Of a stretch of DNA of 64,000 nt, positions 9,001 to 16,931 are shown piece after piece. The stretch's first letter is position 1. Each line of letters starts with the position of its first letter. Source of the stretch: an uncultured Pseudomonadota bacterium (GTDB lineage Bacteria > Pseudomonadota > Gammaproteobacteria > Burkholderiales > Burkholderiaceae). The stretch spans positions 1-64,000 of the forward strand of contig CAMLIZ010000003.1 of NCBI GenBank assembly GCA_946480245.1, in the 5' to 3' direction. The notes below the pieces were generated by a model. That model was not told the origin of the DNA, did no database searches, and saw only the letters and a program-made list of their open reading frames with translations. The translations under genes were made by a program, and so were the position numbers.

Positions 9001-12000
9001 GCTGCACGAAGTTGCGCGCCGGCGCGATCAACTCGCGCACGATTTCGTCGTCGGTCAACTTCAGGTCCGCCAGGAACGGCACGTTGTCGCGCAGCCAGGC
9101 GCGTATGGCCGCGATCGCGCGACGCACGAAGCCGAGCTCGGGCGAGGTCTGCGCCATCTCCGCCAGCACCTCCTCGGCCGCGGCCTGCCGGTCGGCACGC
9201 TTGCCCATGTCCAGCCCATAAGCCTTGGCCTTGGCCGCCACCAGGTCGGCTCGCCGCACCGCGATGTCGTCGAGGATGGGCGCCAGGTGCTCGCCGAAGG
9301 TACCGCGCAAGCCGAAATGGCCCAGCGACTCGTGGAACAGCACGCGGCGCACGTCTTCAGGCGTGGTCACCTCGGGCGCCACGATGTAGACCTTGCCGTT
9401 CGCGTAGAAGCCCTCTGGCTCACCCGTGGCGCCTTGGGACTTCTGGCGCGCGTCCTCAGCGCGCACGGACTCGGGGATCGCTGGATCCTGCATGCCGGAG
9501 ACCACCACCACCTCGGGCGCGTTCTTCCAGCTGCTGGTGAGTGCGCGGACTGCGGCCTGGACGGCCGGCGCGCTCAGTCGACCTTCTGCAGGGGCGCCGG
9601 TGTCTCGGCTGTAGAAGATGCCGTCGACGGCTCCCGGGTGTTCGGCGCCGACCCGTGCAAGCGCCTCCAGTAGCCCAGGTCGTTGCCCCCGTTCTCCGCC
9701 GCCCACTTCTTCGCCCTGTTCGCGTAGAAGGGCACGCAGGACAGCTGCTCTTTCAAGAGTTGAGCGGCCCGCAAGGACTCTTCCTCCGAGACGACCGGCC
9801 TCGGCGAGAAGGCTAATCCCTGCGCGATCAAGCTCTTGCCCTTGGGAGTCGAGGTAGCGTCCACTTTTCGGGTCGAAGGTGATGTCGGCGCCGGCGTGAT
9901 CCTGGACGGCGAGGTTCAGTTCGATCAGGCGCCGGATGTTGCCAAGGTCGTCACCATACACCCATTTCAGGGGCGGCACGCCTAGCGCGGCATCGCCGAG
10001 CACCTGCCTGGGGTGGGGCGCCAAGTGCTCAGTGGTGCCGAATTTCAGGGCGCTCGACAGCATCTGCTCAGAGCGTCGCACCAGCGCCTCATTCGACAGG
10101 CCGGCCGGGTCGCCGATGAAGATGCGCCCGGTGTTGTGCGCGTAGGTGGCCGCGATCTGGTAGATCTTCGTGCCCAGGCCGGCGCCCTTCTGCGGCGAGG
10201 CGTCGATCCACACGTCACCGGCCGGCGGCACGTCCTGCGGGTTCTCGCCGGGGCGGTCGTGATAGACCGACGACATTTCTCCCTCGGCCTGGTCGAAGCC
10301 GTACAGGCTCGGACCGTAGGGGTTAGGCTCTCTCGCCATGATCCGGGCGGTCGTGCCGTCGGGCAGTTTCAAATCCCAGCGCTGCTCGCCAGGGATGTTG
10401 CGCTTCACCACCTGGATCTGCGGGTCGATGTCGGCCGCGATGCCCTCCACCGTCGTCTTGTCGGACTTCGGCAGTGAGAACAGCTCGTCGTGCTCGCTCA
10501 GTGCACGCAGCGCGTTCTGTTCGCCGACATCGTGGGCCGAGCGGCTGAAAGCGACCGCTGCACTGTTCTGCCCGCGCTCACTCGCTGCCACCTCAGTCGC
10601 CGGCTTTTCCAACACGACCATCCTCGCGTTGGCGCTCGTGTTCGTCGGCAAGCTGGGGTCGGCGAACGACCCATCAGCCAACCGCTCGTCGGTGCCGCCG
10701 CGCTGCTCCAGCCACTCCCGAAAGGCCTCTGACCTCTTCAGCGAGTTGGAGAAGGCGCCCTCGCCCACGATCGCGACCAACCGGCCGCCCGGCTTCAGCA
10801 GGTCGTAGGCGTGCATCACGTGCTGGATGTCGCGCCCGTCGCTGAAGGGCGGGTTCATGATGATCCGGTCGTAGCCTCCGCGCGCGACACGATCAAGGCG
10901 GTCGGCCAGAGGTTGTGCGCGGGAAACGAATTCGCTGTACTCGGTGTTGTGGATCGCCCGACGGACGAGCGCGGCGGCCATCTTGTAGTTGCCCGCGTCG
11001 CGCTCGCGTTGGGCAATCTCGAAATTGCCGATTGCGTCGCCCCGGGCGCGCTCTCGGACTGCTGCCATGTCGGCAGCAGAAACGCGCTCCGCGTCGGCCT
11101 GGTGGTCGACTTGGTGCTCAAGAAAGTCGCGGCCGACCAGTTCGTAGCCCTTTGCTTCCAGCAGTTCGCGCCGGTCCTGCGCCATTTCGATCACCTCCGG
11201 CTCCACGCCGGCAGCGCGCACGCGGTCGGCGATGTGGCCCATGCCTGCCGACGGCTCCAGCACCCGCATCCCGGGCTGCACGTCGGCCGTGCTGACCATT
11301 TCGTCGGCCGTGCCTTCCGGGGTGGCGAAGAAGTCGAGCCCGTCGGTGTTCTTGCGGCCCACCATCGCGCGCTCGAGTTGCTTCACCCGGTCGGCCTCGG
11401 CGGGCCGCTCCTGCAGACCGATGAACTCGCGCAGCGCGGCACGGAACTCCGCCGGCGTCTCGATGCCCATGCGCTGCAGCGCGGCGCGACGCTCGTGCGC
11501 CACATCCAACTGCCGGGGCATGATCGAGTCGCGCAACTCCTTGCGGCGGCTCGCCTTCTCGATGAGCTCGGTTGCGAACTCCGGTGACAGCGTGATGCGC
11601 TTGTCGTTGTCGTTGTTCCAGACCCCGCGGCGCATCGCTTCGGCCGGGCTCAGGATGATGCGATTCACGCCGCGCTTCACCGGTAGCACGATCGCCTTGT
11701 CAGCCAACCCAGAGCGGCGAATCGACGCTTCGGCGGCCGCCTTGGTCGGGAAGGTGGCCAGCCCGTCGCCCTTGGAGAAGAACCTTGCCACCGCGAGCTC
11801 GTTCTTCTTCGCGAACTCGAGGTAGGCCTCGCTCACGTCATCGGCCACCTTCAGCAGGCGCTGGCCCAGCAGTTTCGTACCGTCGAGCTCCACCATGCGC
11901 CGCGCGAGCCGCGCCAGGTCAGATTGGAAGGCTGTGTAGTTCGGGAAAGTAGCGTGGTCTGCCGTCGCTGCTGTGGCCTTCTCTCCCTTGTGCTTCTCGT

Positions 12001-13195
12001 AGTCTGAGTAGCTGGGGTAGCGCTGCCGCAGTTCGTCATCCTTGGCGCTGCGCACAAAGTTCTGCAGCGCAACCACCTGCGCCTTCTGGCGCACGCGGTC
12101 CAGAAACTTCGCCTTGCCCGCCTCGATGGCACCAGCGATGTTGCGCATCGTCCCGGCGAGCGCCTTCTGCTGGTTGGCCTCTGCTTCCGCTCGAGCGGCA
12201 AAGCCGGCGCGCCGCTGGGTGTTCACCTTGCGTTCGCGCGCCAGCGACTCGCCGGCGATTTCGTCCAGGCGATCGGCCATCGTGCGCAGGCGTTCAGCAG
12301 CGCTTTGGCTCTTGTCGTCCTCGAAGGCGTCTCGCCGTGTCGTGGCCACTTCCTGCGCGGCCTGTTTGTCGCCTTGGGCCAGCTGCACGAAGGCCTCGGC
12401 CGTCGCCCGGTCCTTGAACTGGAACCCAGGCACGGCGCCGCGCCCTCGGAACGACGAGTAGTAGCCACCGACTCGCTTGGCGGCGGCGTTCAGCTTTTCG
12501 TAGTCCTCCCGGCTGACGCGCTCGGACAGCTGCACCACGAACAGGTCGTGGCCCTTCTGGGTGTGCTTGGTCTCGATGATCTTGCCGTCGACCACCTGCC
12601 CAGCGGTCTGGATCTCGGTCTTGGCCTCGCGCTTGGCATCCAACCGCTTGCCGCGGGTTTCAGTGGCGGCCAGGTCGTCAAATGCGGCGCGCTGTTCCGG
12701 CGACAGCAACATGCGCGCCTCGCCGAAGGTCTTGCCCTCGGCCATCTTGGAGCGCACGAAGATGTGAAAGTCCTCCAGCGTCTTCGGGTCAGCGACCGCC
12801 TCGACGGCCTTCTGTTTTGCTTCCTCGCGCTGTTGCTGCAGTTCCTTGCGCCCATCGGCCAGCCGTTTCAGGTCATCAGCCGTCGTTCGCTGCACCACTG
12901 CATCCATGGCCTCTAGAGATGCACCGGCCGCAGCTGTCGACTCTTCGCTCTGTGGCTTCGTGCCCTTCTCTTCAATGGCGGTAGCTTCCAGCGAAGACGC
13001 GGCGTTCGGGGTTGCTTTCGCCTCGTCCAGCAAGCCCTGCACGTGCGCCAGGCGCTCGTCGACGGCCTGCCGCGCAGCTGCCGACGGCTTCAGACCTCCC
13101 CTGCGCAGAGCGGCCTCGCGCGCGACGATCGCTTCGCGGTCTTCAGCATGGAGCGCGGCGCCGGCCTTCTTCAAGCACGTGGTCAGGCTGCCCAT
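6059..13195 (-). CDS. Giant phage polyvalent protein (PLxRFG/LPD38 type) with methyltransferase and metallopeptidase-like modules
   Basis: 2378 residues. The ATG at 13195 (MGSLTTCLKKAG) overlaps the upstream TGA. From N to C: charged coiled-coil region (60-350); small domain with GGYYSSFRGRGAVPGFQF (~250); adenine-type methyltransferase with LEPSAGMG (~647) and NPPF (781-784); possible acetyltransferase-like segment with GAGLGTKIYQIAATYAH (~1010); zinc metallopeptidase-like HESLGH (1288-1293); PLSRFG (1710-1715), matching the PLxRFG family name; and a C-terminal LPD38-like region (~1900-2365) with a hydrophobic segment. Proteins of this class are packaged in podovirus virions and ejected with the DNA, where they are thought to protect the genome and help infection. 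The domain list is from motif reading. Confidence 0.8.
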   Translation of the reverse strand: MGSLTTCLKKAGAALHAEDREAIVAREAALRRGGLKPSAAARQAVDERLAHVQGLLDEAKATPNAASSLEATAIEEKGTKPQSEESTAAAGASLEAMDAVVQRTTADDLKRLADGRKELQQQREEAKQKAVEAVADPKTLEDFHIFVRSKMAEGKTFGEARMLLSPEQRAAFDDLAATETRGKRLDAKREAKTEIQTAGQVVDGKIIETKHTQKGHDLFVVQLSERVSREDYEKLNAAAKRVGGYYSSFRGRGAVPGFQFKDRATAEAFVQLAQGDKQAAQEVATTRRDAFEDDKSQSAAERLRTMADRLDEIAGESLARERKVNTQRRAGFAARAEAEANQQKALAGTMRNIAGAIEAGKAKFLDRVRQKAQVVALQNFVRSAKDDELRQRYPSYSDYEKHKGEKATAATADHATFPNYTAFQSDLARLARRMVELDGTKLLGQRLLKVADDVSEAYLEFAKKNELAVARFFSKGDGLATFPTKAAAEASIRRSGLADKAIVLPVKRGVNRIILSPAEAMRRGVWNNDNDKRITLSPEFATELIEKASRRKELRDSIMPRQLDVAHERRAALQRMGIETPAEFRAALREFIGLQERPAEADRVKQLERAMVGRKNTDGLDFFATPEGTADEMVSTADVQPGMRVLEPSAGMGHIADRVRAAGVEPEVIEMAQDRRELLEAKGYELVGRDFLEHQVDHQADAERVSAADMAAVRERARGDAIGNFEIAQRERDAGNYKMAAALVRRAIHNTEYSEFVSRAQPLADRLDRVARGGYDRIIMNPPFSDGRDIQHVMHAYDLLKPGGRLVAIVGEGAFSNSLKRSEAFREWLEQRGGTDERLADGSFADPSLPTNTSANARMVVLEKPATEVAASERGQNSAAVAFSRSAHDVGEQNALRALSEHDELFSLPKSDKTTVEGIAADIDPQIQVVKRNIPGEQRWDLKLPDGTTARIMAREPNPYGPSLYGFDQAEGEMSSVYHDRPGENPQDVPPAGDVWIDASPQKGAGLGTKIYQIAATYAHNTGRIFIGDPAGLSNEALVRRSEQMLSSALKFGTTEHLAPHPRQVLGDAALGVPPLKWVYGDDLGNIRRLIELNLAVQDHAGADITFDPKSGRYLDSQGQELDRAGISLLAEAGRLGGRVLAGRSTLERAAVLRALLREQGEEVGGGERGQRPGLLEALARVGAEHPGAVDGIFYSRDTGAPAEGRLSAPAVQAAVRALTSSWKNAPEVVVVSGMQDPAIPESVRAEDARQKSQGATGEPEGFYANGKVYIVAPEVTTPEDVRRVLFHESLGHFGLRGTFGEHLAPILDDIAVRRADLVAAKAKAYGLDMGKRADRQAAAEEVLAEMAQTSPELGFVRRAIAAIRAWLRDNVPFLADLKLTDDEIVRELIAPARNFVQQGFQDTQPEVHRPMFSRSMGLALTGALNDARAVKLPAGYVLGDLFNDTGKVSWWHKTVGTMHNLAERNPLFKRVYDGVQSFINDVSYYANEAADKAPTILPKLESWRDLAKQPLKPEDTKAIAAPIFEGTLTWARGADGKPVKMADRETTAAGLNATQKANEMLRAGAITPQVLKMWQGLPQEQYEANVDSRYGAQMLKAGIVWKDSELRSMFNLNDAQIALYKEFRAAVDQSLNHMAISDMLRFGGKDVEAVRDKALAAGDAQKAAVLLRDHLFELADQQHDRADVLNDTANRMIEKADRARDLIERGYAPLSRFGQYTLDVVSATGDRLYFGMFESTPERARMARRMQALYPDAQIVQGTVSQQAFKLFAGVSPETLELFGDMLGLEAQGDSEAAKAFQTYLKVARSNRSAMKRLIERKGVAGFNEDVGRVLAGFVYSNARQTASNLHMGSLAEAADAIPKEQGQLKDQAVQLVDYIKNPSEEAQGLRGLLFAQYLGGSVASAMVNMTQPLTVTFPYLSQYGGVQAAGKRMVEAFRLAARRATGDAALDAALKKAEEDGIVAPQEVHQLMAQAAGSGSLRSGDGTLAGNALAKGANALSKLGLAWGKVFSLAEQTNRRVTFIAAYRTAVQQGISDPAGFAAKAVADTQFVYNRGNKPRWARGAVGSVLFTFKQYSISYLELINRMWSAGPDGKKAAMLAIAVMFLIGGADGLPFEGDAEDVLDGLLQRLGYNFSSRKAKREFLAETLGLGDVGARVVSKGLSGLPGVPIDVSGRMGMGSLIPGTGLLTKRSDHTSDVTELAGPAGDLAQRTFKAANQLVDGDVRGALTSVSPTAIQNAAKAYDMWNTGMYRDGSGRKVIDVDGWEALAKGLGFQPNDVARVQEATRVVQQQVGLNKMREGEISAKWAQGIFEGDADKVAEARAELQRWNTDNPDSPIHVSMPQIVKRVRGMRASKADRIAQTAPAGVRAQVRRELEPQ

Positions 13196-14778
13196 CAGAT
13201 CACCTCCGCGGCCAGCAGCGCGAGCACCGCTTGAATGGCCAGTTCGTTTTGCCGCCGCACCCACTGCTCGGCGGCCAAGTTATTGTTTCGGCGTTTGCGC
13301 CCATGTCCACCGCCAAGCACCGAGCGCGTCACGTACTGGCCCACGATGTACGGATCGCCGGCCAGCGTGAGCCCACCGCTGCCGGTCCAGGTGTAGGCGC
13401 TGGCCGTGAACGACGATGAGGCGGAGCCCGCGAAGTTCAGGCCTCCCGTGCCAGTCGCGGAGAACTGCGCGCTGGCGCTGGCCGCGGCCGTGCCGCCGAA
13501 TTGCAGGCCGCCGATTCCGATCGCGGACAACTCGAGCGCCGCAGTGGCCGACCCGGCGAAGACGATGCCGCCTGACCCCGTGGCGCTGAACAGCGCCGTG
13601 AACAGCGCGCTGGCGGCGCCGCCCAGCGCCAGACCCGCGCTGCCTGATGCGCTGAAGTCGGCGGTGCTGCTCGATGCGGCTGCGCCGGCCAGCACCAGGC
13701 CACCCGTGCCGGTCTGCACGAACCCAGCGTCGCTCGAGCTGGCTGCGCTGCCCGCAAAGGTCAGGCCCCCAGTGCCCGTGATGACGTAATTGGCCGCCAG
13801 GGCCGCAGCGCCAGAAAACGTGACGCCACCTGCACCCGTGACGCTGTAGTCGGCTGTCGATGCATAGGTGGCAGCACCACCGAGTACGAGGCCGCCTGTT
13901 CCGGTCGCGGCGAAGGCCCATGACTGCGTTGTTGTCGCAGCGCCCGCCAGCACGATTCCGCCGGCGGCCGTGAGGCTGAAATTCGCGCTGGCCAGCGTCG
14001 TCGCCGCACCGCCGAATTGCAGGCCACCTGCACCCGTCACTGCGAAATTGGCGCTGCTGCTTGTCGTTGCTGCACCGGCCAGGGTTATGCCGCCTGATCC
14101 GGTCTGCGCGAAATTGGCGCCGCCACCGCCAGCATCGTTGAGGGCGATCGTCCAGGTCGCGTAGTTGCCTTGCGCTCCTGCAAGTGTTCCGATCGGCCCG
14201 AGTGCACCAGTAGCGCCCGCGCTGGTCTGAACCTTGTAGCCGGCATAGGCGTTCGAGTAGTTCGCCGGCTGCCGCGACCCGATAAACGTCAGCCCGTTGT
14301 CGCTCCACGATGCCGCGGTAGAGCTATTCCAGTCGATCGTGGACAGCACCAGCACGGTCTGATTTGCCGCGGTGGTGTTGATCGAGGTGCCGGCAGCCGT
14401 GACCGGCGATCCCGGCGGAGAGGCGCTGTTCGGGCTGTTGAGAGAGAAGGCGGCTTCTGGCGTCGTGTTGTCCACGCCAGAAAACGCCACCATCAGCCAA
14501 CTGCTCGATGAGCCGGCCGTGACGCTGTAACTAGCAGGTTCGGATGCACCGGCGATCTGCCGCCACACCTTTACGGTCTGGGTATCACCGTTGGTGATAT
14601 TGATCGAGGAGCCAATCTGCGTCCAAGCGGCACCGCCGGAGACCAGCAGTGTCTGGCTTGCACTGTCACAACTGCCGATGAGGTACTGCACATCACCGGC
14701 AGTGAGTCCGGTGATCTTTGGAATGCTGGGGCTCGAAGTGACGCCATCAACGCCACTAACTCCGCGCAGGGTGGCCAT
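13195..14778 (-). CDS. Virion/tail protein with twelve ~22-residue Gly-Ala repeats
   Basis: 527 residues. Residues 1-215 look like a beta-rich domain (SSSWLMVAFSGVD, NQTVLVLSTIDWN, NYATWTIAL). Residues 221-478 consist of twelve copies of a ~22-residue unit with the core TGxGGLxxxGAA. The C-terminus is basic (GGGHGRKRRNNN) and then helical. No signal peptide is seen. It is the last gene before the giant polyvalent protein, which it overlaps by TGATG. A fibre-like or decoration role is inferred from composition and position; I cannot name a family. Confidence 0.7.
   Translation of the reverse strand: MATLRGVSGVDGVTSSPSIPKITGLTAGDVQYLIGSCDSASQTLLVSGGAAWTQIGSSINITNGDTQTVKVWRQIAGASEPASYSVTAGSSSSWLMVAFSGVDNTTPEAAFSLNSPNSASPPGSPVTAAGTSINTTAANQTVLVLSTIDWNSSTAASWSDNGLTFIGSRQPANYSNAYAGYKVQTSAGATGALGPIGTLAGAQGNYATWTIALNDAGGGGANFAQTGSGGITLAGAATTSSSANFAVTGAGGLQFGGAATTLASANFSLTAAGGIVLAGAATTTQSWAFAATGTGGLVLGGAATYASTADYSVTGAGGVTFSGAAALAANYVITGTGGLTFAGSAASSSDAGFVQTGTGGLVLAGAAASSSTADFSASGSAGLALGGAASALFTALFSATGSGGIVFAGSATAALELSAIGIGGLQFGGTAAASASAQFSATGTGGLNFAGSASSSFTASAYTWTGSGGLTLAGDPYIVGQYVTRSVLGGGHGRKRRNNNLAAEQWVRRQNELAIQAVLALLAAEVI
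13345..14118 (-). repeat. Coding tandem repeat, 12 x ~66 bp (22-aa unit)
   Basis: Within the 13195-14778 gene, units such as ANFAVTGAGGLQFGGAATT, ANFSLTAAGGIVLAGAATT and AQFSATGTGGLNFAGSAS follow one another with little length variation (20-22 residues). The protein repeat is much better kept than the DNA, suggesting selection on structure rather than recent duplication. Confidence 0.8.
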
Positions 14779-14786
14779 TCAGGCCT

Positions 14787-15410
14787 CTACCAGGCGGCCG
14801 CTGCGGTGGCGTCCTGGGCCGTGCTTGCAGCCATCACGGCCGCGATCTTCTGCTCGGCGGACTGCGAATAGCCGAACCACAGCTGGCTGTAGGCGATGGC
14901 GATCTGAGCAAGCTGCGCGTTCGTATAGGTGCGCCACACACCGTCTGCGCACTTGAGCTGAAGCGACGAGGCCTGCCCGAGCGCCTGCAGCTTGTCGCTC
15001 AGTGCCACCGCTTGTGAGATGTCAGCGCGGAACACGTCACCGGCCCGCATGGGGTGATCCGTGCTGCCGTCGTTCCACGTCCAATCCTGGGCCTGCAGTT
15101 CGTCACGGCGCGCCGAGACCTGGCTGCACAGGTCCACCTTCAGTTCATCCAGCGTGCGCAGGTCCACCCAGGACATCAGCGTGTTGTCCCATTGCGCTCG
15201 ATAGCTTGGCGGAAAGTCCCGGGTTGCCCGCTGCGCGGTGGTGTACGTCTGCACCGCGCCATTGGCGTCGATCCAGTGTTCGATGGGGTTGGCCACCAGT
15301 TCGTAGGCAACCAACTGGCTGATCGGCGTATCGCCTGTGCGCATGCCGGTACCGACAATGTTGCGCGTCGTCGGGTCCACCAGAACGACTTGGTTGTAGC
15401 GCTGTTCCAT
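14787..15410 (-). CDS. Phage protein with C-terminal DUF4376-like domain
   Basis: 207 residues starting MEQRYNQVVLVDPTTRNIVG. The C-terminal half (RADISQAVALSDKLQALGQA, then WRTYTNAQLAQIAIAYSQLWF) has the look of DUF4376, a domain common in tail-fibre-associated phage proteins. A second DUF4376-like gene lies at 25375-25998, so the phage carries two diverged members. The start follows an AGGAGGAACC ribosome site. Confidence 0.65.
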   Translation of the reverse strand: MEQRYNQVVLVDPTTRNIVGTGMRTGDTPISQLVAYELVANPIEHWIDANGAVQTYTTAQRATRDFPPSYRAQWDNTLMSWVDLRTLDELKVDLCSQVSARRDELQAQDWTWNDGSTDHPMRAGDVFRADISQAVALSDKLQALGQASSLQLKCADGVWRTYTNAQLAQIAIAYSQLWFGYSQSAEQKIAAVMAASTAQDATAAAAW

Positions 15411-15422
15411 CGAAGGTTCCTC

Positions 15423-15821
15423 CTACTTGGCCGCGGCTATGTCGGCTTCCATCGCCGCGCGCACCGCATCGAAGCGTGGATCGGAGAGCGGCAGCGTCAC
15501 GTTGCGCTTCCACGAGTCGGCCGCCGCCGCCTGCTTGTCGTCGTACTTCTTGATGGTGTCGAAGCGCCCGCCCAGCGCCGACAGGCTGATGCTGCCGTCG
15601 GTGGCCAGTTCGGCGCGCTTGCCTTGCTCCGGGCAGTCCCACCACATCCAGGCACCGGCAAACGACCACGTGCTGGTGAGCGTCACGCCCATGTGGGCCC
15701 GGCCGCCGTTGCCTCCGATGTCCGATGGCCAGCAGGCTGGTGCGCTTGGCGTTTGCGCCAGCGCCACCGACGGCAGTGCAAGCGCGACTGCGACCACACA
15801 AAGAAGCTGCACCTTAGACAT
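15423..15821 (-). CDS. Exported phage protein of unknown function
   Basis: 132 residues starting MSKVQLLCVVAVALALPSVA, a classical signal peptide with probable cleavage after ALA. The mature part is small, with two cysteines (ACWPSD, WWDCPEQGK), Trp-rich MWWDC, and a lysine/alanine-rich tail. The start overlaps the stop of the upstream gene. An export signal is unusual among tail genes and may indicate a periplasmic or envelope-modifying role. No family recognised. Confidence 0.65.
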   Translation of the reverse strand: MSKVQLLCVVAVALALPSVALAQTPSAPACWPSDIGGNGGRAHMGVTLTSTWSFAGAWMWWDCPEQGKRAELATDGSISLSALGGRFDTIKKYDDKQAAAADSWKRNVTLPLSDPRFDAVRAAMEADIAAAK

Positions 15822-16116
15822 AGCCGAGCTTCGCCAGTTGCTCATCGCTCAGGCCTGGGATACGCGCGGCAGGGATGTCGGCCTTGGCGGCCTGCACCAC
15901 GTTGCCGGCGCGCACGGCGGGGATCTGCGCGAGGGTCGTGCCATCGTCGTTCGTGAGGTGAACCCACGGCTCGTCGACCACGGTTTCGCCCTCCTGCAAC
16001 TCTCCGTTGTGAAGAGGCCGCCGCGTACCGTCTGCCGCCTGCGCGAAGCGGTGCAGCGTGAAGATGCCGACGCCGGCATCGGTGCGAACCCACATTCCGT
16101 TGGTGATCGGACGCAT
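15814..16116 (-). CDS. Small phage protein, hypothetical
   Basis: 100 residues starting MRPITNGMWVRTDAGVGIF. The sequence contains HLTNDDGTTLAQIPAVRAGN and ends LSDEQLAKLGYV. The beta-rich N-terminus suggests a small SH3-like or barrel domain, but I cannot name it. It is preceded by a GAAGGAGAAAG ribosome site and overlaps the next gene by 8 bases. Confidence 0.6.
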   Translation of the reverse strand: MRPITNGMWVRTDAGVGIFTLHRFAQAADGTRRPLHNGELQEGETVVDEPWVHLTNDDGTTLAQIPAVRAGNVVQAAKADIPAARIPGLSDEQLAKLGYV

Positions 16117-16142
16117 GTTGCTTTCTCCTTCGTTGGTGGCGC

Positions 16143-16538
16143 TCAGTCCGCCGTGATGACGGGGGTGATCTTGATGGTCCCGCCGCCCGCCGGGATGCTG
16201 AAAGGCGCACCGGTGAAGCGCTCCGCTCCAGCCACTCGCCCGCCGGTGTTGCGGGTGTAGTAGTAGCCGTAGGCATCGCCCGCACCGGTCATCGTGAAGG
16301 TCTGCTGCGCATAGTCGGTGTGCGACGGCGCGCCTTCTGTGGTGGTCCAGTTGGCCGCGGTCAGCACGATCGCGGAGTAGCCGGTTGCGCCGTATTCGGT
16401 GTAGGTGGCTGCGGTGTCGGTCTCTGCGGGTGTGATGTTGTTGCTGTACAGGCGCAGCACCAACGTCGACAAGGCCGTCTTGCCGGTGAAGCCGTCGAGC
16501 GCATCACCCTCGGCGTTGTTCTGGATCATGATGGTCAT
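16143..16538 (-). CDS. Phage structural-type protein, hypothetical
   Basis: 131 residues starting MTIMIQNNAEGDALDGFTGK, with a strong AAGGAGCACCCC ribosome site. Rich in Thr, Ala, Tyr and Gly with alternating beta pattern (TALSTLVLRLYSNNITP, YGYYYTRNTGGRVAGAERF, GGTIKITPVITAD). It resembles small beta-sandwich phage proteins found near tails. No specific family recognised. Confidence 0.65.
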   Translation of the reverse strand: MTIMIQNNAEGDALDGFTGKTALSTLVLRLYSNNITPAETDTAATYTEYGATGYSAIVLTAANWTTTEGAPSHTDYAQQTFTMTGAGDAYGYYYTRNTGGRVAGAERFTGAPFSIPAGGGTIKITPVITAD

Positions 16539-16556
16539 GGGGTGCTCCTTGGGGGA

Positions 16557-16931
16557 TCAGAGGTGGCGCACCTTCGCGCCGGTGATGACGCCGCCGGCGC
16601 CGTACTGGAACTCGATGTCGCAGCCCTTGCCACGCTTCTCACCTTCGACCGTGATCTGCGGTGTGACCGTCACCGATGGGGCGGCCACGTGAACCTGCGG
16701 AGGCTGCACGGTGACGTTGGGCGCTTCGACCTTGATCGTCGGAGCCGCCACCCGAACGCCTTTGAGCGCATCGGCGACGGCCTTGGCCAGTGCTGGCAGC
16801 GCGGCCTCCTGGTGCTCCAGCAGTTCGGACAGCGTGCGCTGCAGTTCGGTGAACAGGTCCTTGAAGGCTGCCTGCTCGGCGCTGCGGTCTTGCAGTTGCT
16901 GAAGCAGCCCGGGTAGATCTTCGATCTTCAT
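16557..16931 (-). CDS. Small phage protein, helical N-terminus and Val-Pro beta repeats
   Basis: 124 residues starting MKIEDLPGLLQQLQDRSAEQ. The first ~60 residues are helical. Then a short repeat of the form V-x-A-P-x-V-x-V (VAAPTIKVEAPNVTVQPPQV, HVAAPSVTVTPQITVEG) suggests a small beta-helix or extended fibre. The ATGA overlap with the preceding 1153-aa gene fixes the start at 16931. Confidence 0.65.
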   Translation of the reverse strand: MKIEDLPGLLQQLQDRSAEQAAFKDLFTELQRTLSELLEHQEAALPALAKAVADALKGVRVAAPTIKVEAPNVTVQPPQVHVAAPSVTVTPQITVEGEKRGKGCDIEFQYGAGGVITGAKVRHL

